A stretch of DNA of 51,516 nucleotides, from NCBI GenBank assembly GCA_964643985.1, contig CAZXUS010000005.1:1-51516 (forward strand). Direction: 5' to 3'. The stretch is from UBA2773 sp964643985 (GTDB taxonomy: Bacteria > Patescibacteriota > Minisyncoccia > Moranbacterales > DUUL01). Position numbers and translations under genes: made by a program. Positions 6,670-15,464 of this stretch are shown here, one piece after another. The notes below the pieces were generated by a model. The model was given only the letters and a program-made list of their open reading frames with translations, searched no databases and had not been told where the DNA came from. Position 1 is the stretch's first letter; every line of letters begins with the position of its first letter.

Positions 6670-8073
6670 TTAAATTTCTATTAAAAACCTCTTCAAATCT
6701 CTCTTTCCAATAATCATCGAGTATTTTAAATCTTTTCTATTAGTAATGTTAATTCTGGAAATAACCTTTTCTTCATCCATAACAAATCTCACCTTTACAA
6801 CTGGTCGAATTGAAGAACCACTAGCAGAAAAAATTACCGCAATATCATCCAATCCATGAATTTTTTTCTTATATTTACCCAAAATATCTTTTTTAATCTC
6901 TTGTTCGTTTTCTGGCTTGAGCTCATATTTGCTCAGATCAATTTCACTAAACTTATCATAAACCTCATTAAATCCCAGCTCACTAGCCAATTCAACGTCC
7001 ATTGAACTAGAAAAAGCTCCAGTATCAATTTTCACCTCTAACTCAATCATTTTTTCATTCAAACCAGTTAACTTAATTTTTTCAACTGTCTTGATAACTT
7101 TTTTCCCTGAAATTTCCTCCAATTCTTCTTCGATTTCTCCTCCGAAAAGATTTTTGGCTAGTTTCACTCCATGTTTTATGGATTTTACTTTTAGTCCTTC
7201 TACCCTTTTTAAACGAGCTAAAAGTCCATCCATATTAGCAATTTGGATCGAAAGTCCTGGTCTAGCATTTAATTCCAAGAAAACTGGCCCCAAATCCCGA
7301 TCGAAAGCAATGTCAGCTCCCAAAAATCCCAATTTAGAAACTTGCTGAGATTTGACCGCTAATTCCAACACTTCTTGCCAATAGGGGATTCTGATTCCGC
7401 TCAACGAAAGTCTCGTTCCCGGAATAGTTTCTATCAATTTTGATTTTCCCTGAACCGCTGAAGTAGTCGTTCCCGTAGCCATATCAATTCCACAACCAAT
7501 TCCACCCAATTGCAAATTGGCCTTGCCTTCTGATTCTCGAGTTGACAATCGAAGCATTGCCATTACCGGAACATTATTATAGATTATTACTCGAACATCT
7601 GGAATTCCTTTGTAAGAATAGGGCTTAAAAACACTAGAAAGTTTTACTCGCTCTTCAAAAAAAGCAATGTCCGGAATACTGGTTCGAGAAAAAGAACCAT
7701 CTAGAATATTACGAACTTGATTTCGTAAATCATCTTCCGTCACTAAACTTCGGTCAGCCTTAACCCAAATATTTTGACAATTTTTCTTGCGACCATAAAC
7801 TACCAAAATTCCATCGCCTCCCAATCCCATATTAGGTTTTAGAACAAAACTGCTTGGTAAAGCCGAAAAATCAAACTTGTCCAGATCTTGTCTAGTCTCA
7901 ATTTTAGCAATCAAACCAGGAACGGGAAGTCCATTCTTCTTCAAAAGACGCTTGCTTTTCAACTTATTATCAGCTAAACGTTTGGCTTTTTTAAGATTAT
8001 GAGAACGAATAAAACTCAAATTCCTCGAGTTCATTCCCAATATCGTTTTACTTTTTTGATAGGCTTTAAACAT
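6670..8073 (-). CDS. Fusion of alpha-L-glutamate-ligase-like ATP-grasp domain and RimB-like retropepsin (Zn_protease family) domain
   Basis: Residues about 1-310 match the RimK-related ligase type found beside 7TM proteins: ILGMNSRNLSFI near the N-terminus, RLADNKLKSKRLL, the ATP-grasp loop KPNMGLGGDG (79-88), the DVRVIIYNNVPVMAMLR block and the metal-binding ELNARPG (Glu267, Asn269). Residues about 325-467 resemble the RimB / ATP-dependent zinc protease (PF05618) family, with the aspartic-protease-type KIDTGA (Asp350) and the closing block INITNRKDLKYSMIIGKRDLKRFLIE. In other bacteria the ligase and protease are usually separate neighbouring genes, so this polypeptide would carry both a ligating and a cleaving activity. 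It overlaps the 7TM gene by 8 bp, which points to translational coupling. Confidence 0.8.
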   Translation of the reverse strand: MFKAYQKSKTILGMNSRNLSFIRSHNLKKAKRLADNKLKSKRLLKKNGLPVPGLIAKIETRQDLDKFDFSALPSSFVLKPNMGLGGDGILVVYGRKKNCQNIWVKADRSLVTEDDLRNQVRNILDGSFSRTSIPDIAFFEERVKLSSVFKPYSYKGIPDVRVIIYNNVPVMAMLRLSTRESEGKANLQLGGIGCGIDMATGTTTSAVQGKSKLIETIPGTRLSLSGIRIPYWQEVLELAVKSQQVSKLGFLGADIAFDRDLGPVFLELNARPGLSIQIANMDGLLARLKRVEGLKVKSIKHGVKLAKNLFGGEIEEELEEISGKKVIKTVEKIKLTGLNEKMIELEVKIDTGAFSSSMDVELASELGFNEVYDKFSEIDLSKYELKPENEQEIKKDILGKYKKKIHGLDDIAVIFSASGSSIRPVVKVRFVMDEEKVISRINITNRKDLKYSMIIGKRDLKRFLIEI

Positions 8074-8737
8074 TTTTGATAAGCTTTTTAAATCTAATAA
8101 TTTCTGACAATCGGAGACCGGTCCATTTCCCTAGGAAAATATTTACTATAATTGCCACAAAAACTAGCCAAGGATATAGTTGTAAATATTCTATCAATAA
8201 AGACCAGCTGGCAATTGAATAACCCGCAATTGAAATAAACAGCGTTTCCAAAGACAAATAGATAGCCGTCTTGCCACCCTTTTCGATTTGAACCGTGACA
8301 AATTTTTCCACCAAAGTAATCATTATCAAAATTGGAAAAATCGAAACACTTGCCAAGCCTGTTCGTTGGAACATTCCTCCCAAAATCAACATTAGCAAAG
8401 TCGATAAAGAAACAATGGAAATAACAATCGCCACTCGAGGTAAATACAAAAGCCGAAACTGTCTCAAGAAAATTCGAGCCAAAGTTCCTACGGCAATCAC
8501 TGTTGCAAAGATAGCAGTCCCATAGCGAATTCCACCCCAAAAACTTCCCGCTTCCGCTTTAATAGCTAAAAAAGCAAAGATTATCAAAGCCGGCGTATAG
8601 ATGCCAAAAGCTTTAATTCCAACCACTTGCCGAAAAAAAGCAATAATCATCACCACAATTGGAAGCATTAAAATCAATGTCACCGTTCCCAATGGAACTC
8701 CCTGCAAAACCGCATATTCTACAAAAGCGCTATACAT
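8066..8737 (-). CDS. Seven-transmembrane protein of the 7TM_transglut type
   Basis: The 223-residue protein consists almost entirely of hydrophobic helices (about seven segments). Its conserved start (EYAVLQGVPLGTVTLILMLPIVVMIIA) and FRQVVGIKAFGIYTPALI block are typical of the 7TM module that elsewhere is fused to an inactive transglutaminase domain (PF14402). That extracytoplasmic domain is absent here, so this is the membrane module alone. In proteobacteria the 7TM protein is encoded next to a RimK-related ligase and a RimB-like protease, exactly the partners that follow here. It may anchor the ligase at the membrane or help move its product; this is inference. Confidence 0.75.
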   Translation of the reverse strand: MYSAFVEYAVLQGVPLGTVTLILMLPIVVMIIAFFRQVVGIKAFGIYTPALIIFAFLAIKAEAGSFWGGIRYGTAIFATVIAVGTLARIFLRQFRLLYLPRVAIVISIVSLSTLLMLILGGMFQRTGLASVSIFPILIMITLVEKFVTVQIEKGGKTAIYLSLETLFISIAGYSIASWSLLIEYLQLYPWLVFVAIIVNIFLGKWTGLRLSEIIRFKKLIKNV

Positions 8738-8820
8738 CTATTTTTTAATTACTATTTAAAAATTTTTACAAAATAAAAAATTGAATTAAATTTTTCGTTT
8801 AATGGGACTATTTCAACTGA

Positions 8821-9048
8821 TTATTGTTGATCCTTATCTTGTTTATTTTTTTTGTTTTTACCCATCAAAAAGGCAAAAATTACTGACAAAAAAGCACCCA
8901 GACTAGCTAAAATAGTTTTAGTTTTTTGAGGATTTTTTTTAGCATATTTTTTTGCACTTTGAAATTTACTTTCAACTTGTTTTTTAAAATCGTTAAAAGT
9001 TTTTTCACAATCACGACTCTTTTTTTCTGATATATTCTTTTTTTCCAT
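8821..9048 (-). CDS. Small membrane-anchored protein (YtxH/YqjD-like)
   Basis: The 75-residue protein has a charged, amphipathic helical N-terminal half (KTFNDFKKQVESKFQSAKKYAKKNPQKT), one TM helix (about 45-62, TILASLGAFLSVIFAFLMG) and a very basic tail. This layout resembles YtxH or ElaB/YqjD proteins, which sit in the membrane and can bind ribosomes or respond to stress, but similarity of composition alone does not prove homology. It follows the holin-III-like gene by 25 bp and precedes the 7TM gene by 83 bp on the same strand, so it may belong to the same transcript. Confidence 0.6.
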   Translation of the reverse strand: MEKKNISEKKSRDCEKTFNDFKKQVESKFQSAKKYAKKNPQKTKTILASLGAFLSVIFAFLMGKNKKNKQDKDQQ

Positions 9049-9073
9049 AAAATTAATAATTTATTTAAATAAC

Positions 9074-9388
9074 CTATTTCTTAATAATAACCACTAGAAA
9101 CGCCGACAACAAACTAACTGAACCGACCAAAAAGTAACCTCCCCCTGGCACAGAATCCAACAAAGAACCCAAATAAATTGCTAAACCAATCAACAAAAAA
9201 AACGATCCGAAAATCATAAAGAATCCTGCTATTATTCCTCTTTTTATTTGCGAAATGATTTCCTCAGCTTGTTTTTTAGCATTCAAAATCAAACTAAGTG
9301 AAATTTTTTGAATAAACCCTCCGAAAAAATTTAACAAAAAATTGGCTATTTTCTTGGAATTATCCTTGACTTCTTTGTTATCTTTCAT
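9074..9388 (-). CDS. Two-TM membrane protein resembling holin superfamily III (PF07332-like)
   Basis: The 104-residue protein has an N-terminal amphipathic region and two TM helices (about 52-74 and 80-101) separated by a short Pro/Gly turn (DSVPGGGY). This is the layout of the putative Holin-X / phage_holin_3_6 family, which is common as a chromosomal gene of unknown role and need not be phage-derived. It is the first gene of the minus-strand group running towards the ligase cluster and is divergent from the 765-residue protein gene. No phage genes are nearby. Confidence 0.55.
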   Translation of the reverse strand: MKDNKEVKDNSKKIANFLLNFFGGFIQKISLSLILNAKKQAEEIISQIKRGIIAGFFMIFGSFFLLIGLAIYLGSLLDSVPGGGYFLVGSVSLLSAFLVVIIKK

Positions 9389-9682
9389 TGATATTTTTAA
9401 AACTTATTCTTCCCTCCTTACGTTTTTAACGATAAATAAAAACTTTTTAAGCCTCTTTTATCTAATTAAATAATAGCAACTTTAACAAAAATTGTCTAGG
9501 ATATAGCAACTTCAAAGATTTATCTTGGAACTGTTTTCGATTACCCATGTTGCAAAATTCAAAAGCTTTGTTTTGTTTTTTCCAAAAATGTTATATAATT
9601 AAAATAATAAAATAAAAGATTGTTTTCGAGAAACTTTCAAATCAAGAAATGTCCTTGAGAATGGTTTTTATAAACAAAAAAC
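9389..9682. other. Divergent intergenic region with promoter signal and solitary repeat end
   Basis: This 294-bp gap between divergent genes contains a TATAAT (9594-9599) serving the plus-strand gene, with a TTGTTT (9573-9578) at a sub-optimal 15-bp spacing. At 9525-9546 lies a sequence matching 18 of 22 bases of the left end of the MITE-like unit at 27044 (TTGGAACTGTTTTCGATTACCC). No further coding potential is seen. Confidence 0.5.
9573..9599 (+). promoter_or_regulatory. Putative promoter of the 765-aa protein gene
   Basis: A perfect TATAAT (9594-9599) lies about 84 bp before the ATG. The -35 is unclear: TTGTTT is found at 15 or 20 bp spacing. Confidence 0.35.
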
Positions 9683-11980
9683 ATGGTTAAAAATTTGTCA
9701 GACAAATCAAAGAACCAACTTCAAGTAAAATCTTTTGAAGTCGCTATTATCAAAAATCCTGATTCAAGGCCTTTTTTAAACGTTTTTCACGCTAGCGGTC
9801 AAAATATTCAACAACAAAAATTAGGAGAAATCTTTGGAATAATTCAAATTGACGACACCAGCAAAAATTCGGCTTATTTACCTAATATGCTGACTCAAAT
9901 CATCAAAAAGGAATATTTTAAAAACAAAAATAAAGATTGTAGCGAAAGCTTTGAAATCGCTTTGCACAAAATCAATTTAGCCTTAACTGAATTGACTCAA
10001 CACGAAATCGTTGAATGGATGAATGGTTTAAATGTAGCAATAGGCGCAATCTGTGGTAATGAAATTCATTTTACTCAAATTGGTCGTGGCAGAATTTTAT
10101 TTTTAAAAAATAAAAAAATATCAATTATTGGAGATGGCCCTGATAAAAACGCAGACTATCATCCGATGAAAACTTTTTCTTCAATTTCCGCTGGAAAAGT
10201 TGAAAATAAAGATAAAATAATTTTCACTCTAGCTGAGACTTTTGACACCTTAGAAAAAAAAGATCTTGAAAGACATTTTAAAACTTTTAATTCCGATGAA
10301 TTTGATAATCTAATTTCTTCCACCCTAAAAAATGAGGCTTCCAACACTGGAATAGTTGTTGCGAACATCAAGAATCAACTCAATGAAAAATCAGATTTGA
10401 TAATAGATTCCGAAATTAAACCTGAGATTGAAGAAAATTTAAATTTTTTCGGAGACGCTAAAAAGAAAAAAGTCCCGTCTCCAAATAGAAAAGAAACAAA
10501 ATTAAAAGAAAAAACCTCTAAAGAAGAAATTAAAATTGAAAAAAGAGCTATTAAGATTGAAGATACCGATAAATCTCCTTTTGAAAATGAACCTGAAATT
10601 TATTGCAAAGAAACCGAAGAAGAAGAGGCAATAACCGAATTAGAAAATAATAAAATTTCAGAGACCATAAAGAATAATTCAATCCAATTGTTAGAGAAAA
10701 TAAAAGTTCTAGCAAAAAATAAATTTGCTTTAAAAAATATTTCTGGTAAAAAAATAGTCGAGAAAACCTTTGAAATAATCAAAAAAATTGACAAAAATAA
10801 AATAATCAAAATTAAAGACCAAACTCAGGCTTTAATAAAAAAAATAAAAATACCCGCCTTAAAATCATTCGAAAAGCCTGATTTTTTAAAAAACTGGAAA
10901 ACCTCATTGTTGAAAAACAATAAAACCAAAAAGACATTGGATACTTTAGGGGTAGAAACTAATTTTGAAACCAATGAAGTCAACTCAACCGAAAACACCT
11001 CTCAAAATGATTATCTTAAAAAAACAAAAAAACTATTTTCAAATACACAAAATTATTTTCAAAATAAAATTTCTAAAAAAATTCTAATAATAATTTTGGT
11101 TTCAATTGTTTTGATATTTTTGTCTTTTTTGGTTATTGCAAATAAAAATAATAAACTAGAACCAGCTGATGACTCCTTTCCGCTTGAAAAAAAAATTCAA
11201 ACCGAAAAGATAGATTTTAGCGTCAAGAATTTAAGAACTTTAATGGATATTGATAAAGAAATTAAAGATTCGACTTTATTAAAAAATGATTTATTTCTAC
11301 TGACCGAAAATCAAAGCTTGATTAAATTTTCCATCCGAAACAATACCAAAACTGAAATTTTACTTCCCAAAGAACTTAAAAATCCCAGCTATTTATCATC
11401 AATAGAATCCCTGTCTTTAGTTTTTATAGTCAGCCAAGACCAAACCTATTCTTATAGTCCAGTGACTAATAATTTTTCCAAAAATATCATCGCAATGCCT
11501 GAAAGTTTCAAAAGCGTTGGAATTGGAACTTATTTAACTTATCTTTACTTACTAGACCAAGAAACCAATCAAATCTATCGATACGACCGAGTTCCAGGTG
11601 GCTTTGGAACAGCTAAAAAATGGCTGAAAAAGCCAGCTAATCTTGAAAACGCCACCAGTTTTGACGTCAGTGACTCTATTTACATCGCTTTCAATAATGG
11701 TAAAATACAAAAATATTTTAGTAATGAATTAAAAAAAGAATTTAATTTAGAGGAAAATTTCGAACCCCATAAAATCAGAACTAAAATAAATCAAAATGAA
11801 ATATTTGCCTTAGATAGAAAACAAGGTAAAATAGTAATGTTGTTCGAAAATAATAATCAACAAGTTTTTTTTGAAGACAAAAAATTCAAAAATGCTAATG
11901 ATTTTTCAGTAGATTTTGAAAATAAAAAAGTTTTCGTAATCACTAAGAAAAATCAAATAGTAGAATTTAATTATCAATAA
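9683..11980 (+). CDS. Membrane-spanning protein with PP2C-like N-terminal region and propeller-like C-terminal region
   Basis: The 765-residue protein has three parts. Residues about 1-235 have the strand pattern of a PP2C-fold phosphatase (FGIIQIDD, LNVAIGAICGNEIHFTQIGRGRILFLKNKKI, then a KDKIIFTLAETFDTL segment), but I do not see the usual metal-binding GDGMGG-type motif, so it may be inactive. A long charged Lys/Glu-rich linker (about 240-460) follows, then a single TM helix (about 464-486). The remaining roughly 280 residues contain repeated short beta-strand blocks (LFLLTENQSLIKFSI, SIYIAFNNGKIQKYF, IFALDRKQGKIVMLF), suggesting an extracytoplasmic beta-propeller. It precedes the glycan cluster by 14 bp. 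No specific function can be given. Confidence 0.65.
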   Translation: MVKNLSDKSKNQLQVKSFEVAIIKNPDSRPFLNVFHASGQNIQQQKLGEIFGIIQIDDTSKNSAYLPNMLTQIIKKEYFKNKNKDCSESFEIALHKINLALTELTQHEIVEWMNGLNVAIGAICGNEIHFTQIGRGRILFLKNKKISIIGDGPDKNADYHPMKTFSSISAGKVENKDKIIFTLAETFDTLEKKDLERHFKTFNSDEFDNLISSTLKNEASNTGIVVANIKNQLNEKSDLIIDSEIKPEIEENLNFFGDAKKKKVPSPNRKETKLKEKTSKEEIKIEKRAIKIEDTDKSPFENEPEIYCKETEEEEAITELENNKISETIKNNSIQLLEKIKVLAKNKFALKNISGKKIVEKTFEIIKKIDKNKIIKIKDQTQALIKKIKIPALKSFEKPDFLKNWKTSLLKNNKTKKTLDTLGVETNFETNEVNSTENTSQNDYLKKTKKLFSNTQNYFQNKISKKILIIILVSIVLIFLSFLVIANKNNKLEPADDSFPLEKKIQTEKIDFSVKNLRTLMDIDKEIKDSTLLKNDLFLLTENQSLIKFSIRNNTKTEILLPKELKNPSYLSSIESLSLVFIVSQDQTYSYSPVTNNFSKNIIAMPESFKSVGIGTYLTYLYLLDQETNQIYRYDRVPGGFGTAKKWLKKPANLENATSFDVSDSIYIAFNNGKIQKYFSNELKKEFNLEENFEPHKIRTKINQNEIFALDRKQGKIVMLFENNNQQVFFEDKKFKNANDFSVDFENKKVFVITKKNQIVEFNYQ

Positions 11981-11994
11981 TTAACAGCAGTTAA

Positions 11995-13278
11995 ATGAAT
12001 CAGAATGAAATGAAGGTTGGAATAGTCGGATTAGGCTATGTTGGATTACCATTGGCGTTAAGATCTCTAGAAAAAGGTGTTGAAACAATCGGGGTTGATT
12101 CAGACGAAACTAAAATCAGTAAAATAAAAGCAGGAGAATCTCCTTTTTTGGAAGACTTTATTGAAGAACGAAAAGAATTGCTCAAAAAACTTCCGGTCTC
12201 AACTGATATGGCCACCATTAAAGAACTTGATATTGTAATTATTTGTGTCCCTACCCCCATTGATAAATCCTATTATCCAAATTTAAAACCACTTCAAGGA
12301 GCGGTTCAATCAGTTATCGATAATTTAGGTAAAAATCAATTGATTATAGTTGAATCAACCATCAATCCTGGGGTTTGCGAAGAAGTTTTAGAGCCAATGT
12401 TTGCCGAAAAAAATCTGACCGAAGGAACAGATTATTTCCTAGCTCACTGCCCCGAAAGAATTGACCCGGGCAATAAGAAGTGGAATGTTAGTAATATTCC
12501 TCGAGTAGTTGGTTCAATGTCGAAAGAAGGATTGGAAAAAGCGAAAAATTTTTACGAAACTATTATAGATGGAAAAATAAAACCGATGAAATCAATTAGA
12601 GCCGCTGAAGCCGTAAAGGTAGTGGAAAACTCCTTCCGAGACGTTAACATCGCTTTTGTCAATGAATTAGCCCAAAGTTTTGACCGAATGGGAATTGACG
12701 TTAAAGATGTCATTGATGGCGCTGCCACTAAGCCCTTTGCTTTTATGGCTCACTATCCCAGTCGAGGAGTTGGAGGTCATTGCATTCCAGTTGACCCTTA
12801 TTACTTAATTGAAGAAGCCAAACGAAAAGGCTTTGATCATCAGTTTCTAAGTGCCGCTCGAAAAATTAACAACTTTATGCCAATTTATACCGTTCAAATT
12901 CTGCAAGATACTTTGAATAATATTGAAATGCCTCTAAAAAACACTCGGATTGGAATTTTAGGACTTTCCTATAAAGCCAATATTGATGACTTGCGAGAAT
13001 CTCCCGCTTTTAAAATTATCGATGAATTGAAAAAAAATGGCGCAAAAATTGAGACTTTTGATCCTTACGCTAAAGAAATCTCTAGCGCTAAATCCCTAAA
13101 AGAAATTCTAGAAAAATCAGAAGCCTTAGTGCTTGTGACGAATCATAAAGATTTTTTAGGGAAAGAAGACGATTTCAAAAAATTTGGAATAAAAGCGATT
13201 GTCGACGGAGTAAATTGCTTGGATAGTAATAAAATCAAAAAATCAGGAATTGAATATCACGGAATTGGTAGAAAATAG
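11995..13278 (+). CDS. Nucleotide-sugar dehydrogenase (UDP-HexNAc 6-dehydrogenase, WecC/WbpA type)
   Basis: The enzyme oxidises the C6 hydroxyl of a UDP-N-acetylhexosamine to the uronic acid with two NAD+, giving UDP-ManNAcA or UDP-GlcNAcA for surface polysaccharide. The 427 residues contain the N-terminal Rossmann motif GLGYVGLP (13-20), the central dimerisation helix, the catalytic Cys in GGHCIPVDPYYL (Cys near residue 262) and the C-terminal UDP-binding domain (LGLSYKANIDDLRESP). The HCIP context favours the UDP-HexNAc subfamily over UDP-glucose dehydrogenase, but the exact epimer cannot be decided. It opens the glycosyltransferase cluster. Confidence 0.9.
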   Translation: MNQNEMKVGIVGLGYVGLPLALRSLEKGVETIGVDSDETKISKIKAGESPFLEDFIEERKELLKKLPVSTDMATIKELDIVIICVPTPIDKSYYPNLKPLQGAVQSVIDNLGKNQLIIVESTINPGVCEEVLEPMFAEKNLTEGTDYFLAHCPERIDPGNKKWNVSNIPRVVGSMSKEGLEKAKNFYETIIDGKIKPMKSIRAAEAVKVVENSFRDVNIAFVNELAQSFDRMGIDVKDVIDGAATKPFAFMAHYPSRGVGGHCIPVDPYYLIEEAKRKGFDHQFLSAARKINNFMPIYTVQILQDTLNNIEMPLKNTRIGILGLSYKANIDDLRESPAFKIIDELKKNGAKIETFDPYAKEISSAKSLKEILEKSEALVLVTNHKDFLGKEDDFKKFGIKAIVDGVNCLDSNKIKKSGIEYHGIGRK

Positions 13279-13330
13279 AAATATCTTCAATAATCAAATT
13301 TCGAGAAAAATTAAACATTATATAAACTAA

Positions 13331-14314
13331 ATGAAATTAATCGTTAATATTCCAGCTTACAACGAAGAAAAAGTCATCGGAAAAACCATTGGAAGAATCC
13401 GGAAAAGTTTTACGGCTGATTTTTATAAAAATCAAGAAGGTACGGTAATAAAAGAAAAATTAATTCAGGTCATCAATGATGGCTCCAAAGACCAAACAGT
13501 AGCTGAAATCAAAAAAGCCGGAGCTGACATTCTAGTTTCCCACGAAACCAACCGCAGATTGGGCGCCGTTTTTGGCACTAGTGTTGGGTCTGCCTTGAAA
13601 CACAAAGCCGATTTAATGATAAATATTGATGCCGATGGACAATTCGATCCCGATGATATCCCCAAATTACTCAAACCCATTCTGCTCGGAGAATCAGACA
13701 TGGTGATTGCTAATCGTTTTGGCAACATCAAAGCTACCGACATTCCTTGGATTAAAAATTTTCTCAATCAATTCGCTGCTAAAATAATTAGTTTTTTCTT
13801 GGACTATAAAATTGATGATTTAACGTGCGGTTTCAGGGCTCACAATCGAGAAACGCTCTTGAGATTAAATTTAACCAACAATTTCACATATACTCAAGAA
13901 ACCATCATTGATGCCATTGTTAAAAACTTAAAAATTAAATGGGTCCCCGTCCCAGTTGTTTATTTTGCCGATCGAGAATCAAGAATTGTCAAATCACTTT
14001 GGAAATTCATTGGTAACGGTTTTAAGATTATTCTAAAAGCGATTCGAGACGCTCGACCTTTGAAATTTTTTGGAGTGCCCGCTTTGTTCTTTATATTATT
14101 AGCCTTCATCGGTTATGGCTGGTTTGTTTTTCATTATTTTCAAGAATTTAAAATTTCACCTTTCTTGAATTACATCCTGTTCTCCTCTCTATTTTTAGTC
14201 CTAGGAATTCAATTGTTAATCTTCGCTTTAATAGCCGATATGATTAAATCTAACCGAAAAATAACCGAAGAATTGAGTTATCAGCATAAAAAGAGTAAAT
14301 ATTATAACCTCTAA
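13331..14314 (+). CDS. Family 2 glycosyltransferase with two C-terminal TM helices (DPM1/DPG-synthase-like)
   Basis: The 327-residue protein starts with the GT-A nucleotide-binding strand (LIVNIPAYNEEKVIGKTI) and has the metal-binding DADGQFDPDDI segment (about 99-109) and a DDLTCGFRAHNRE block typical of dolichyl- or undecaprenyl-phosphate-sugar synthases. Two TM helices (about 250-275 and 280-305) anchor it. It probably transfers a sugar from a nucleotide donor to a polyprenyl phosphate, supplying lipid-linked sugars for GT-C enzymes such as the large membrane protein encoded at 15461. The donor is unknown. Confidence 0.85.
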   Translation: MKLIVNIPAYNEEKVIGKTIGRIRKSFTADFYKNQEGTVIKEKLIQVINDGSKDQTVAEIKKAGADILVSHETNRRLGAVFGTSVGSALKHKADLMINIDADGQFDPDDIPKLLKPILLGESDMVIANRFGNIKATDIPWIKNFLNQFAAKIISFFLDYKIDDLTCGFRAHNRETLLRLNLTNNFTYTQETIIDAIVKNLKIKWVPVPVVYFADRESRIVKSLWKFIGNGFKIILKAIRDARPLKFFGVPALFFILLAFIGYGWFVFHYFQEFKISPFLNYILFSSLFLVLGIQLLIFALIADMIKSNRKITEELSYQHKKSKYYNL

Positions 14315-14357
14315 AACTTTTTGACTTTACAGACTTTATTAACTTTTTAACTAAATT

Positions 14358-15464
14358 ATGAAAATTCTATTTATTTCCCATTCTTTTCCTCCAATAATTG
14401 GCGGAGTCGAAAACCAAAATTTTCAATTAACTGAAGCTTTAGGGAAAATTACTAAAATTAGAGTTATTAAGAACACTCGAGGAAAAATTTGGTTACCAAT
14501 TTTTATTCCCTTAACTTTTTTCAAAACTTTTTTTCTAATGAGCCAATATGACGCTTGCTTATTAGGAAGTGGAATTTTAGCTCCGCTAGGAAATGTTCTA
14601 AGTTTTTTCCATCCTAAGAAGAAATTCTTTTGCGTGACACATGCTTTAGATATTATTTTCGCCAAGAAAAAGGGTTGGTTATCAAAAATTTATAAAATAA
14701 CCAATATTCCCGCTCTAGAGAGAATGGATAAACTTTTCATGGTTGGAAACGCTACCATCGAAGAAGCCGTTAATCTAGGAATTGATCGAGAAAAATGCAA
14801 ATTTATTCCCAACGGAATCAATAAAGACGAACTCCAAGAGAAACACACCAGGAAAGAACTTTCCCAAATATTCGGCAAAAACACTGAAGACAAAAAAGTA
14901 ATTCTCAGGCTGGGACGTTTCGTGCCCCACAAAGGGACTAGCTGGTTTATTGAAAATGTAATGCCCAAACTTCCGGAAAATGTTGTTATGATTGCAGCCG
15001 GCGGAAGAGTAGCTAAAAATACGGCTGGAGATAAAGACGATTTCATTAATTCAGAGAAAGCTATCATTGAAAATAAATTAGAAAATCGGGTCAAATTAAT
15101 GCCAGGTATCCCTCAAAAAGACCTTAAAGTTCTTCTCAATACTGTCGATTTAGTTGTTTCCCCTAATCTTGAAATCCCAGGCTCAATGGAGGGTTTTGGA
15201 ATTAACGCTATTGAAGCTGGAATTTGTGAAAGAGTTGTCATAGCCTCAGGAATCGAAGGACTACTAGATGCCATTAAAGAAGGCCAAAATGGCACCTTAG
15301 TAAAAAGTGAAGATGCTCCCGCTTGGATTAAAAAAATCAAAGAATTGATCAAGCTAGACAAAAAAACTCTCAAAAAAAGAGGACAAGAAGCTAGTAAATA
15401 CGTTGAAAAAAATTATTCTTGGGATAAAATTTCCAAAAAATATTTAAGAGAAATGCAAAAATGA
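14358..15464 (+). CDS. Family 4 glycosyltransferase (GT-B fold)
   Basis: The 368-residue protein begins MKILFISHSFPPIIGGVENQ, the glycine-rich acceptor-side loop of GT4 enzymes. In the C-terminal half it has LRLGRFVPHKGT and the Ex7E-type donor site EGFGINAIEAGICERVV, where the nucleotide sugar binds with retention of configuration. It presumably adds one sugar to a growing lipid-linked glycan at the inner membrane face. Its TGA stop overlaps the ATG of the next gene by 4 bp, indicating translational coupling. Confidence 0.9.
   Translation: MKILFISHSFPPIIGGVENQNFQLTEALGKITKIRVIKNTRGKIWLPIFIPLTFFKTFFLMSQYDACLLGSGILAPLGNVLSFFHPKKKFFCVTHALDIIFAKKKGWLSKIYKITNIPALERMDKLFMVGNATIEEAVNLGIDREKCKFIPNGINKDELQEKHTRKELSQIFGKNTEDKKVILRLGRFVPHKGTSWFIENVMPKLPENVVMIAAGGRVAKNTAGDKDDFINSEKAIIENKLENRVKLMPGIPQKDLKVLLNTVDLVVSPNLEIPGSMEGFGINAIEAGICERVVIASGIEGLLDAIKEGQNGTLVKSEDAPAWIKKIKELIKLDKKTLKKRGQEASKYVEKNYSWDKISKKYLREMQK

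Noticed and set aside
9074..9388. Prophage, suggested by a holin-III-like protein and the BRO-N gene
   Set aside because: The two genes are about 20 kb apart, no phage structural, integrase or lysis genes are present, and the holin-III-like family is common outside phages.
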